Below, piece after piece: positions 9,729 through 17,846 of a stretch of DNA of 64,000 bases. The stretch is from contig JBDWUA010000010.1 of assembly GCA_039984715.1 (NCBI GenBank), positions 186,001-250,000 on the forward strand, given 5' to 3'. A model generated the notes under the pieces. It was not told the origin of the DNA. It did not search any database and saw only the letters and a program-made list of their open reading frames with translations. Each line of letters starts with the position of its first letter. Positions within the stretch are counted from its first letter, which is position 1. The DNA comes from JABSSA01 sp039984715. GTDB taxonomy: Bacteria > Pseudomonadota > Alphaproteobacteria > Rhodobacterales > Rhodobacteraceae. The translations under genes were made by a program, and so were the position numbers.

Positions 9729-10264
9729 TCGAACGTACGAGTAAGTTTCTTCGCCAGTTTGGGCGCAATGAAGACGGCCAGATGGTCATTGAATTCGCCC
9801 TTGCTATCCCTCTTGTTTTCACCTTGTTCCTAACCTCGATCGAACTGGGTATCTATTCTGTTCGCCAGATGTTTCTGGAACGTGGAATGGACATGACAGT
9901 TCGCGATATTCGCCTAGGAACCGGTCAGAACCTGTCGCACACGCAGATCAAGCAAAACATTTGCTCATACGCGGGCTTTCTTCCTGACTGCGATTCAACG
10001 TTGCGCCTTGAAATGACGTCGCTTGATCCACGTTCATTCGATTCTTCGCTGTATGGATCGGCTGATTGTGTGGATGTTTCGCAGCCGGTCACGCCCCTAC
10101 GTGCATTTGTACATGGTAACAGCCACGAACTGATGGTTCTGCGTGCATGTTACATGTTCAAACCTGTCTTCCCGTCAACTGGGCTGGGCTACGCCTATGC
10201 CAAAGACGGCTCAGGGCGTTCGGCAATGTTCTCGACGTCAGCCTTTGTTCAGGAGCCACGGTAA
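9725..10264 (+). CDS. TadE-like pseudopilin protein
   Basis: 179 residues. The N-terminus RNEDGQMVIEFALAIPLVFTLF is the TadE-type signature: a charged stretch, then a hydrophobic helix with a glutamate near its start, where prepilin peptidase processing happens in this family. The rest is predicted to be periplasmic, with paired cysteines (NICSY, LPDCD, SADCV, RACYM) that could form disulfides. It overlaps the upstream vWA gene by 4 bases and the downstream gene by 1 base (TAATG), so the three are surely one transcript. Likely a minor pseudopilin of a Tad pilus; its exact partner set is not visible here. Confidence 0.82.
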   Translation: MIERTSKFLRQFGRNEDGQMVIEFALAIPLVFTLFLTSIELGIYSVRQMFLERGMDMTVRDIRLGTGQNLSHTQIKQNICSYAGFLPDCDSTLRLEMTSLDPRSFDSSLYGSADCVDVSQPVTPLRAFVHGNSHELMVLRACYMFKPVFPSTGLGYAYAKDGSGRSAMFSTSAFVQEPR

Positions 10265-10839
10265 TGGTTAAGCACATCAAACGCGCGGTCCATGCATTCC
10301 GCAAGGACGAAACGGGCTCGATTGCCATCGAAACCATGTTGATTATCCCAGCACTCTTTTGGGCATATTTGGCAATGTTCGCGATATTTGACTCGTACCG
10401 CCATCACGCAATCAACCAAAAAGCGGCTTACACAATCGGTGATCTGGTTTCTCGCGAAACAACGCCAATTGACGTCGACTATATGACTGGAATGCGTGAT
10501 CTTCTAAAATATCTCTCGCGTACAGCAAATACGAGCGATGTTTCCATTCGGATTTCATCTTTGCAATATGATGAAACACAAGACATCTACAAACGCGAAT
10601 GGTCGGAAGTTCAAGGTGGACTTGTCCAACCTTTGTCAAGTGGGTCGACTGACAATTGGCATGCACGTTTGCCAATCTTGCCAGACAAAGAACGTATCAC
10701 TGTCGTTGAAACATTCGTAAACTACGATGCTCCATTCAACACAGGCCTATCGGACCGTACAATCCAGAACTTTGTGTTTACACGTCCTCGGTATGCGCCT
10801 TGCGTCTTGTTTGACGACGGCAGCCTGACGTCCTGCTAA
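10264..10839 (+). CDS. Second TadE/TadG-like pseudopilin protein
   Basis: 191 residues. It opens MVKHIKRAVHAFRKDETGS followed by IAIETMLIIPALFWAYLAMF, again the basic-then-hydrophobic pseudopilin N-terminus with a glutamate at the expected place. The remaining part is predicted periplasmic and ends with two cysteines (YAPCVLF, LTSC). The start is the ATG at 10264, which overlaps the preceding stop by one base; an earlier in-frame ATG at 10147 lies inside the neighbour and is not needed. The stop codon region overlaps by 4 bases with the stop of the convergent gene on the other strand. No T-rich terminator follows. Confidence 0.8.
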   Translation: MVKHIKRAVHAFRKDETGSIAIETMLIIPALFWAYLAMFAIFDSYRHHAINQKAAYTIGDLVSRETTPIDVDYMTGMRDLLKYLSRTANTSDVSIRISSLQYDETQDIYKREWSEVQGGLVQPLSSGSTDNWHARLPILPDKERITVVETFVNYDAPFNTGLSDRTIQNFVFTRPRYAPCVLFDDGSLTSC

Positions 10840-11324
10840 ATTTGGTTGTCACGCTCAGCAATCATGGCCGATAGTATTTCGGCCATGAACTTTGTCTGAG
10901 GGGCGGCAGTTATACCACCAATACCAACGCGGCGCCCATTGCGCCACCAAAGCCCCGGCGCCCAAACGCGCGGGGCTTTTGTTTTGCACGTGATCAAAAA
11001 TCCGTTTGACGGTTTGAACGCGAATGTGCCCTTGTCTATCGACTGAATGTTGCTGACTTCTGCCAGAATGCGCCCCGAACTGTCTTTGACACCTGTCTTC
11101 GTCAGTTCGATCCGCAATCCGGTCGAACGTCGCATAAGTTCTGCCAAATAAATTGTGCCAGCGCCGATCGCCAACAGTAGGACCTGCCACCCAAAAGCAT
11201 GGTCCTCAGACAGTGTCAGGTAGAACACAAGCAACCCTAGCCCCCAAAGCGAAGCTAAACCAAGAACACGTCGCCCCAAAGACGGATGAACCACCGCAAG
11301 GATTTCTTCGCTGTTTTCTGACAT
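10836..11324 (-). CDS. Membrane protein with PH-like domain, unknown function
   Basis: About 162 residues from the preferred ATG at 11324 (MSENSEEILAVVHPSLGRRV); a GTG at 11351 and two ATGs between are alternatives. Two hydrophobic helices occur near residues 22-60 (VLGLASLWGLGLLVFYLTL, then WQVLLLAIGAGTIYLAEL). A cytoplasmic beta-rich region follows (LTKTGVKDSSGRILAEVSNI ... GFLITCKT) that resembles bacterial PH-like domains of membrane proteins. This arrangement is common in Rhodobacterales hypothetical proteins. It converges on the TadE-like gene with a 4-base overlap of the two stop regions. No function can be given. Confidence 0.65.
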   Translation of the reverse strand: MSENSEEILAVVHPSLGRRVLGLASLWGLGLLVFYLTLSEDHAFGWQVLLLAIGAGTIYLAELMRRSTGLRIELTKTGVKDSSGRILAEVSNIQSIDKGTFAFKPSNGFLITCKTKAPRVWAPGLWWRNGRRVGIGGITAAPQTKFMAEILSAMIAERDNQI

Positions 11325-11381
11325 GTCACACCCCATCATTGGAAAGGGCACCTAAGCCAGCCAGCCGCATTCGGCAAGGCT

Positions 11382-12326
11382 TCACCGCTTAACAACCACC
11401 TCGTATCCGAGTTCTTCTGGTTCATCATCCGTCATTTCAGGCGGAAAACCGGTGGTAGTGACATCCAGACCTGTCGCATCTTCAAGCCGTTTGATGATGT
11501 TAGGTGACAATTCCCGAGGGCCATATCGATCAATCCCGTCTTGAAAAATTTTGATCAAAAGCGGGTTCAAATCCAATGCGACGCCTGCCCGATCTGCAAC
11601 GTCTTGAAACAAACCGATGTCCTTGGCCACAAGGTCCATCGTGAAATTGATATCCCGACTGCCATTCAAAATAACCTGACTTTCGGTTTCGTGGACAAAA
11701 GAGGTGCCTGAACTGATCGCCATTGCTTCATAGGCGACCCCCAAATCCATCCCCGCACCTTTTGCTACGGTCAACGCTTCGACACAGCTGATCAAATTGG
11801 CCGTGGCAAGAAAATTCGTAAGGACCTTCAACACAGACGCAGACCCCAACGGCCCCGTATGCAACACCCGCCGCCCCATGGTCGTCAGCAACGGAAGGAT
11901 ACGTTCGAACGTATCGCGATCACATCCAGCAAATATGCTGATGTTCCCAGTGTCGGCCCGATGGCATCCACCGGACACCGGACAATCCACCGCTGCTCCG
12001 CCTTTTTCTGCGACCAGCCCGCTGATCCTTTTGACTTCTGCTTCGTCCGTTGTGGACATTTCCATCCAAATCTTGCCTGGCCCCATTTCCGGCAGCATTT
12101 GCTCCATAACTGCAGCAGAAGCCACCGGGCTGGGCAGACACGTAATCACGGCATCACAATTTCGCATCATCGCGGCCGGTGAACGGCCATCGCTTGCGCC
12201 ATCCGACACCTTGGCCGCAACAAAATCTGCGTTCAGGTCATGAACCTCAACATCGAATCCGTTTCTGATCAAACTGCCGGACAGTTTGCCCCCGACATTG
12301 CCCAACCCAATAAAACCAACCCGCAT
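11382..12326 (-). CDS. 3-hydroxyisobutyrate dehydrogenase-family oxidoreductase
   Basis: NAD(P)-dependent beta-hydroxyacid dehydrogenase, 314 residues. The N-terminal dinucleotide site is MRVGFIGLGNVGGKLSGSLI. The substrate motif is DCPVSGGCHRADTGNISIFA, with Cys-His-Arg where many relatives have V-x-G or T-x-G, so the substrate pocket may be unusual. The catalytic lysine lies in GSASVLKVLTNFLA. GGGAGGACAGTC precedes the ATG. It is the last gene of the minus-strand set with the TRAP transporter, IclR regulator and 2-oxoglutarate oxygenase, 78 bases after the latter. A likely job is oxidation of a short hydroxyacid made from the imported compound; the true substrate is unknown. Confidence 0.88.
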   Translation of the reverse strand: MRVGFIGLGNVGGKLSGSLIRNGFDVEVHDLNADFVAAKVSDGASDGRSPAAMMRNCDAVITCLPSPVASAAVMEQMLPEMGPGKIWMEMSTTDEAEVKRISGLVAEKGGAAVDCPVSGGCHRADTGNISIFAGCDRDTFERILPLLTTMGRRVLHTGPLGSASVLKVLTNFLATANLISCVEALTVAKGAGMDLGVAYEAMAISSGTSFVHETESQVILNGSRDINFTMDLVAKDIGLFQDVADRAGVALDLNPLLIKIFQDGIDRYGPRELSPNIIKRLEDATGLDVTTTGFPPEMTDDEPEELGYEVVVKR

Positions 12327-12404
12327 GACTGTCCTCCCTGCGTTTCAGCCACGCTGCCTCGCCGTTGGAATGCTGTCCATCCAGAATCCGACACAAACGT
12401 CGTA

Positions 12405-13331
12405 TCAGGCTGATCCTTTCGGCGCGTAAGTCGCATCAAGTCGAGACATCAAATAATCTGCGGCACGGATAGGCGGGTATTTCGGCGCACCAGTGCCCGG
12501 CAACGCCGCAACAATGGTATCGGGATTGGCTTCGATAAACATCGCAACAGACCGCCGACGCCGTTTAGGCGGCAGCACCCTATGGGGCGTGGACACATAT
12601 ATATCATTCGTCCACCGCATAAGGCAGTCGCCAATATTGACGATAAACGCGCCTTTGACAAAAGGTACATCCATCCAATCCCCCCCTCGTGGACAAACCT
12701 GCAACCCCGGCTCACCGTCCGTCATCAAAAGTGTAATTGCGCCATAATCGGTATGCGCGCCTGCTCCGATCTCGTTCTTTGCACCGGTTGCAGGCGGATA
12801 GCTCAACAAACGAAGCGCCGCCAATGGGTCCTTAAAAGCGGAAACAAAATGCTGTTCTGCAATTCCAAGATCCTGTGCAAACGCGCGATGAATGGCGATA
12901 CCAAGGTCAAGTGCCGCATCATAATAACCAAGCATTACGTTTCTGAAATCGGGAATATCTGGCCACTGGTTAGCGCCCCTAAATGGCTCATTTGCACGCA
13001 CGCGAGGATCGTCCAAAGGCAGATCAAGTCCAATGTTGAATGTTTCCTTGGTATCGATCTGCGGACTTGTCTCGTCCAAGCTTTCGTCACCTTGTTTTGC
13101 CCACCCCCGAAAATGAGGGGTATTCAGAATTGAAACCTGCGCCTTTTCGGCCTCTGGCAAAGTAAAAAACTGATCTGCTTTTTCAAAGACTTGCGTCAAC
13201 AACACCTCGGGGACCGAGTGATTTTTTAAAAGAAAAAACCCGGTATCGCGGCATGCTTTCCCAAGTGCTGCAACAAAACGATCTTGATCACGTTCGAATT
13301 CGGTCCAGTCCAACACCGGTATCATAACCAT
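12405..13331 (-). CDS. 2-oxoglutarate/Fe(II)-dependent oxygenase, isopenicillin N synthase-like
   Basis: About 308 residues of the non-haem iron oxygenase superfamily. It has the N-terminal DIOX_N block (CRDTGFFLLKNHSVPEVLL). The iron-binding H-x-D lies in AHTDYGAITLL, with the distal His in STPHRVLPPKRRRR, followed by the R-x-S motif (RRRSVAMF) that binds 2-oxoglutarate. All ligands are present, so it should be active. The start is uncertain: ATG at 13331 (MVMIPVLDW) or 13325 (MIPVLDW). The open frame back to 13382 would need TTG and adds an odd basic stretch. It lies about 50 bases after the IclR gene on the same strand. Context suggests hydroxylation or oxidative cleavage of the compound taken up by the neighbouring TRAP system. 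Confidence 0.87.
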   Translation of the reverse strand: MVMIPVLDWTEFERDQDRFVAALGKACRDTGFFLLKNHSVPEVLLTQVFEKADQFFTLPEAEKAQVSILNTPHFRGWAKQGDESLDETSPQIDTKETFNIGLDLPLDDPRVRANEPFRGANQWPDIPDFRNVMLGYYDAALDLGIAIHRAFAQDLGIAEQHFVSAFKDPLAALRLLSYPPATGAKNEIGAGAHTDYGAITLLMTDGEPGLQVCPRGGDWMDVPFVKGAFIVNIGDCLMRWTNDIYVSTPHRVLPPKRRRRSVAMFIEANPDTIVAALPGTGAPKYPPIRAADYLMSRLDATYAPKGSA

Positions 13332-13384
13332 CGCCTTTGCATGTTTCCCCGCACAAGCCTCGTTCACCCAAATCTGGCGCAATA

Positions 13385-14164
13385 CTACTCTGAGCTTGGG
13401 TCATCTAGAACAAGCTCTTCAAGCTGAGCCGCGGCGCTAATCAGCCGAGGCAAGTGCACCTTCAAACCTTCAATCCCACTGCGTTGCAGCGGCGCGTGGA
13501 TCGACAACGTTGTCAGCAATCTGTTCTGGTCATCACGTATTGGAACGGCGAGTGCGGCCATTCCGTCCATGAATTCCTGATTGTCCGTTGAATAACCTCG
13601 TTCTTTGATCACAGTCAGTTCTGTGCGCAAAGCAACCGGGTCGGTTTCTGTCTTCTCGGTTCGCCTTTCCAGATCGAATGCTTGCAACAATCTTGCCAGC
13701 TTGTCGGCCCGAAGAGACGACAAATACATCTTGCCGCTTGCCGTACAGTGAAATGGAACTTGGGTGCCGACTGGCAATTGAATGCGCAACGGCCAATGCG
13801 TTTCCACCCGGTCCAGATAGATCATACCATAGCGTCCGGGCGCCGCGAGGTTACAGGTTTCACCGACGTCTTCGGCCAGCGCCTTCATGATCATCAATCG
13901 TTCTGTTCGGATGCGTTGGGACGACAGCGTATTCGTCGACAAACTGCGCAATCTTTTCCCCGGACCGAATGATCGCCCATCTACGTCACGTTGCAAAAAC
14001 CCTTCCGCTTCGGCGGTTAACAACAACCGATGCATGGTGGGCTTCGGTAAATCCAACGCCGCGCTCAAGGCAGCAGGTGAAACCGGAATTCCTTGGCGGG
14101 CCACCTCTTCGATCAAAAGAAGCAGCCTCAAGTTCGTTGGAATTTGTTCTTTTGACTCACTCAT
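13385..14164 (-). CDS. IclR-family transcriptional regulator
   Basis: 259 residues. The N-terminal winged helix-turn-helix occupies about residues 8-70 (VSPAALSAALDLPKPTMHRL, then GFLQRD). The C-terminal IclR effector domain includes LPVGTQVPFHCTASGKMYLS and the closing ALAVPIRDDQNRLLTTLSI, the usual small-molecule binding fold. It lies between the TRAP permease (24 bases upstream) and the 2-oxoglutarate oxygenase in one minus-strand run. It most likely controls the divergent region at 17744-17846, where a palindrome of the type bound by this family is seen. The effector is probably the imported compound or a product of it. Confidence 0.92.
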   Translation of the reverse strand: MSESKEQIPTNLRLLLLIEEVARQGIPVSPAALSAALDLPKPTMHRLLLTAEAEGFLQRDVDGRSFGPGKRLRSLSTNTLSSQRIRTERLMIMKALAEDVGETCNLAAPGRYGMIYLDRVETHWPLRIQLPVGTQVPFHCTASGKMYLSSLRADKLARLLQAFDLERRTEKTETDPVALRTELTVIKERGYSTDNQEFMDGMAALAVPIRDDQNRLLTTLSIHAPLQRSGIEGLKVHLPRLISAAAQLEELVLDDPSSE

Positions 14165-14188
14165 ATGAACATCGGATGTGTTTCAACC

Positions 14189-15547
14189 TTATCTATCCGG
14201 CAGCAGATATAGTGCCAATTCCGGTGTCAGTGCTACGAATATCCATATCGTCAGCAAAGAGGCCAGATACATAGTCGAATACCGCAAGAGCCGGAAGTAT
14301 GGAACACCAGTCACCCCTGATGCCACGTATAGGTTCAATCCATACGGTGGTGTGATGAAACCGATTGACGCCCCGACCAGAAAGATAACCGAGAAATGGA
14401 TCGGATCAACGCCGACGCTCGCTGCAATTGGTGCGAGAATAGGCGCAAGTATGATCGTTACAGGCAACGATTCCAGTATCATACCTGCGACAAAAACCAT
14501 CGCCATGGACGTGAACAAAACCGGATAATACCCGCCCATAGAAGTCACGAAATTGCCGATGACTTCTTGCGCTCCAAGCAGTGACAAAATCTGCTGCATC
14601 ACAACGGACACAGCGATCAGAGGTGCCAAAATTCCTGAAATCTGTGCCGAGCGCACTACGATTGATGGAATATCCGGGAACCTGAACCCTTCGACAACAA
14701 ACATCGACGAAACCGATTTATCCTGAACCGGTGTGTCCACGTCCATTCCCATGATTTTGTTCAATGGAAAACTGATCAGGCCGATGATGATACAAAAGCC
14801 AACCGTAACGCCCGCCGCTTCGGTTGGTGAGAATTTTCCAGTGTAGATGCCCCACAGTACCAAACCGATCGCAAAGAACCCAAGCCAAGCCCCGATCGCC
14901 GTTTTGAAAACCCGCGAGAAGGACAGTTTAATTAGATGCCCCCAACCGTTAATGGTGCAAATGATAAAGCACGCCAACATCATGGCGAGCACCATCAAAG
15001 ATCCCGGTATGATGCCCGCGATGAACAAATCCGAAATCGGCAGGTTCATCAAAAATCCGTAGACGATGAAAATGATGGAGGGGGGGATAATGATCCCGAC
15101 AGTCCCGCCAGCCGCTGCGGTTGCCGCAGAAAAGCGTTCGTCATACCCGCCTTTGACCATTTCTGGATGCAGCATCGAACCAATTGTCGCGGTTGTTGCT
15201 GAATTTGAACCGGAAATCGCCGCGAACAACCCACAGGCCCCAAGTGATGCCATGGCCAATCCCCCACGCAACCACCCTAAACAAGCGTATGCAAAATCGG
15301 ATAAACGCTTGGCTATCCCAGATTTATTGATGAGATCGCCCGTCAAGATAAATAGCGGCATTGCCATCAACGCGAAACCGTCTTTGAAGACGTTCAGCAT
15401 TTCCGCGCCTGTGTTATCCAGCGTCAAATCCAACACAAAGCTGCATCCTACGACCCAATAGAAAATGATCAAGAGCACAGGCGTGCCCATCATGAACAAA
15501 AAGGTCATTGCCAGTGAGATGATCGTAATCCACGTTCCATCAGACAT
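14189..15547 (-). CDS. TRAP transporter large membrane subunit (DctM-like)
   Basis: The 452-residue permease of a tripartite ATP-independent periplasmic transporter, with a dozen or so hydrophobic segments. It has the family motifs MGTPVLLIIFYWVVGCSFVL, AISGSNSATTATIGSMLHPEM and GGTVGIIIPPSIIFIVYGFL, and near the end GFITPPYGLNLYVASGVTG. It overlaps the small subunit gene by one base (TAATG). It works with the binding protein at 16511-17743 to import an organic acid-like solute by sodium symport. A polar insert near residues 265-285 (MGMDVDTPVQDKSVSS) between helices looks longer than usual. Substrate cannot be read from sequence. Confidence 0.93.
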   Translation of the reverse strand: MSDGTWITIISLAMTFLFMMGTPVLLIIFYWVVGCSFVLDLTLDNTGAEMLNVFKDGFALMAMPLFILTGDLINKSGIAKRLSDFAYACLGWLRGGLAMASLGACGLFAAISGSNSATTATIGSMLHPEMVKGGYDERFSAATAAAGGTVGIIIPPSIIFIVYGFLMNLPISDLFIAGIIPGSLMVLAMMLACFIICTINGWGHLIKLSFSRVFKTAIGAWLGFFAIGLVLWGIYTGKFSPTEAAGVTVGFCIIIGLISFPLNKIMGMDVDTPVQDKSVSSMFVVEGFRFPDIPSIVVRSAQISGILAPLIAVSVVMQQILSLLGAQEVIGNFVTSMGGYYPVLFTSMAMVFVAGMILESLPVTIILAPILAPIAASVGVDPIHFSVIFLVGASIGFITPPYGLNLYVASGVTGVPYFRLLRYSTMYLASLLTIWIFVALTPELALYLLPDR

Positions 15548-16392
15548 TAGGAATCTCCTCCGATTACGGCCTGCTCAACCATCGGATCATCGCTTTGGAA
15601 TTTACCAAAGTCTTCGACAATGTTTTCGATGGCGCGTGTTGCGAGTAAGATGAAACACAGTGGCATCGTGATGATGAACCACCATCGCATGACATCATCT
15701 GTTCCAAGAACGATTGCAAAGTTGTCATAGGTGTTCACGGTCACGCGTGCCGTCGTAGTGACTGCAATGATGCAAAAAATCAGCCACAAAACATTGTCGA
15801 ACGTCAGCCAAAAAAGCTGTCCTTTTCGGCTAAGTTTTGTTCGGAATTCGGAAAAGCTTAGATGTGTGCGAAGGCGAATATTAAATGCACATCCATACCA
15901 AGCCATCATCATGAAAAGCAGCGGTGGGATTGTCGTCGACCATGGCACTTGCACGGAAAACACAAAACGCTGGATCACTCCGATAAAAATAATCGCGGCC
16001 ATTATGATATAGCAATAGACGACGATGGTTCGTTCGGGTGATCGCTCAAGCAAAATCAACAAGACAGGGATAAGAACAATCAACAGTCGATGATTGTCCC
16101 CGGTGATACTCTTCAAAAATTCGGCAATCGGTTCCAGGAAAGCCGCAAAAAGGCCGATTGTCAGGACCAGTGCGATGATCGCATGAGTGTACCGGGTCAC
16201 GGAAAAACCAAGCTTTTGTTCCAGACCACTTGCCAGTTTCTCGCGATATAAAAAGAGCATCGCCCCGATCAAAGTCATCGGTCCAAACACCAGCCACGCT
16301 GCATCTGAACGGTATGCTTTCACGACCTTAAAGTTGATGTCGCCGCTCATCGTTGCACTGACGATGGTAACCATGTCTGACCAGACTGACAT
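15547..16392 (-). CDS. TRAP transporter small membrane subunit (DctQ-like), enlarged
   Basis: 281 residues, clearly longer than the usual 160-200 of DctQ proteins. The C-terminal half has the family look: four helices with QVPWSTTIPPLLFMMMAWY, then the amphipathic linker FRTKLSRKGQLFW. The extra N-terminal half adds two or three more helices (AWLVFGPMTLIGAMLFLY; YTHAIIALVLTIGLFAAFL). The ribosome site GGGAGGGG precedes the ATG. It lies 118 bases downstream of the binding protein gene, beyond a hairpin terminator, and overlaps dctM by one base. It forms the membrane complex with DctM. Confidence 0.85.
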   Translation of the reverse strand: MSVWSDMVTIVSATMSGDINFKVVKAYRSDAAWLVFGPMTLIGAMLFLYREKLASGLEQKLGFSVTRYTHAIIALVLTIGLFAAFLEPIAEFLKSITGDNHRLLIVLIPVLLILLERSPERTIVVYCYIIMAAIIFIGVIQRFVFSVQVPWSTTIPPLLFMMMAWYGCAFNIRLRTHLSFSEFRTKLSRKGQLFWLTFDNVLWLIFCIIAVTTTARVTVNTYDNFAIVLGTDDVMRWWFIITMPLCFILLATRAIENIVEDFGKFQSDDPMVEQAVIGGDS

Positions 16393-16460
16393 TTGGCACC
16401 CCTCCCTAGATTACGTCCTGTATCTTATCCTGCGACGCGCTTTTCGCGCTTTTCCTCAGA

Positions 16461-16490
16461 AAAATGCCGGCCCCAACGATAGGAGCCGGC
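16461..16490 (-). terminator. Intrinsic terminator/attenuator between TRAP binding protein and membrane subunits
   Basis: On the minus strand, arms GCCGGCTCC and GGGGCCGGC pair over 9 bp with one G-T wobble around a 7-base loop, followed directly by ATTTT. It lies just past the dctP stop. Such hairpins usually reduce expression of the membrane subunits relative to the binding protein. Confidence 0.75.
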
Positions 16491-16510
16491 CAAGTTCATA
16501 CTGTCATGGA

Positions 16511-17743
16511 TTAAGATTTCCACCAACGACGGGGTTCAACATTTTCAGGCAACGTGTTCGCATCGATTGTGCGCACTTCGTCATAGATTTCCTGATACGT
16601 GTCTGCTCCGCCTTGCCAGCCATTGATCCGCTCGCGCCATTCTTCCCACAATTGTGGTTGGAATTCTGGCGAACACATCTCTTCTGCTTTCTTCAATTCT
16701 GCATCAGACAAGAACGCATTGCGCACATTGTTCTTGGCAAAAATTGTATCTGGCAATTGAGGATCAGACAGGCCGACGGTTTTGACCAAGGCGGCTTCGT
16801 TTGCGGCCTGCACATGCGTTTGCGCCCAATAGGACGATTCCATCACAGCGTCTTGCAGCTCTCCACCTAGACCATCAAACACTTCGGCTGACATGGCCGT
16901 GTGTTCCGTGCCGCAGAAGAAATTCAGATGAACTGATTGCGACACAACAGGTGACATGTTGGCGTATGCAACGGCCGAAGCCCATGTTTCCGCGCCATCG
17001 ATCAATCCTTGTTTCAGGCCATCAAGGGTTTCTTCCCAAGCGATCGGCACAGGATTCAAATTCAACGCGGTCATCGCGATGCGTCCCAACTGTGTGCCAG
17101 TCACACGGTTCTTTGTGCCGAAAAGCTGTTCGACAGACGTGACTGTTGGCTTGTCTTCCCATGCAAGACCCAACTGAATCCCGCGCAGCTCTGCATGGCT
17201 GAACAAGAATTTCAGACCGTGGCGCCGTTCATAGGGTTCGCGCAACAATGCTTGTGACTTGGGTGAGTACAAAAAGTGATACTGATCCGCACGATTACGG
17301 AACATGTACGCGTAATCCAAAACGTTAAGGTAGGGCGCGCCGCCAGCAGAGTTCTGTGTGGACGCCGCATAGATATCCACGATCCCTTGTTGAGTTTTCT
17401 CAACACAAGAAACCTGACCACAGATTTGGTTGTTACCAATAAATTCAACTCGAATTTCGCCGTCTGTGCGGCTTTCCAAGTCGCGCGCAAATTCCAAAGC
17501 ACCAGCACGTTCAATCAACAGATTCTGTGGATTGAATCCGGCTGCGCCAAATTTCAAAGTGTACTTTGCTTCCTTGGCAAAGCGCTTGTCATAGGTTGAT
17601 TCCGCAGCCTTGGCGAGATTCCCTGCCGTCATGGCACCACCAAACGTCCCTGCGGCCAACAGGGTCGAACTCATACCGTAAGTCCCTGCTATTCTAAAGA
17701 AATCTCTCCGTGATACTCCACGAATTCGATTGTATAATCCCAT
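16511..17743 (-). CDS. TRAP transporter substrate-binding protein (DctP-like) with Tat signal
   Basis: 410-residue periplasmic solute-binding protein of the DctP family. The N-terminus has a twin-arginine signal (GVSRRDFFRIAG) followed by a hydrophobic stretch and an AMTAGNLAKAA cleavage region, so it is exported folded. The mature part carries the family blocks KFGAAGFNPQNLLIERAGAL and WEETLDGLKQGLIDGAETW (the arginine-to-carboxylate region is near RVTGTQLGR). I start it at the ATG ending at 17743, with GGGAGGT just before; a longer frame to 17776 adds 11 residues that overlap the promoter. First gene of the minus-strand operon, divergent from the GMC oxidoreductase. Confidence 0.92.
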   Translation of the reverse strand: MGLYNRIRGVSRRDFFRIAGTYGMSSTLLAAGTFGGAMTAGNLAKAAESTYDKRFAKEAKYTLKFGAAGFNPQNLLIERAGALEFARDLESRTDGEIRVEFIGNNQICGQVSCVEKTQQGIVDIYAASTQNSAGGAPYLNVLDYAYMFRNRADQYHFLYSPKSQALLREPYERRHGLKFLFSHAELRGIQLGLAWEDKPTVTSVEQLFGTKNRVTGTQLGRIAMTALNLNPVPIAWEETLDGLKQGLIDGAETWASAVAYANMSPVVSQSVHLNFFCGTEHTAMSAEVFDGLGGELQDAVMESSYWAQTHVQAANEAALVKTVGLSDPQLPDTIFAKNNVRNAFLSDAELKKAEEMCSPEFQPQLWEEWRERINGWQGGADTYQEIYDEVRTIDANTLPENVEPRRWWKS

Positions 17744-17765
17744 TGCTACCTCCCGATTAAGCATA

Positions 17766-17788
17766 TTTTGAGACAAATAGTTTCAAAA
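17766..17788. promoter_or_regulatory. Palindromic operator, probably for the IclR-family regulator
   Basis: TTTTGAGAC-AAATA-GTTTCAAAA: two 9-base arms with one mismatch around a 5-base centre, in the 103-base region between dctP and the GMC gene. The arms resemble the GAAAC/GTTTC half-sites of KdgR, a member of the IclR family. On the plus strand TTGAGA and TACTAG, 17 bases apart, overlap it as a weak possible promoter. Control by the IclR protein encoded nearby is inference. Confidence 0.6.
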
Positions 17789-17846
17789 AATACTAGATCA
17801 GGTTGTTCATTTTGCATAGGTTTTTTTAAAACGGAGGACTTTTCGG

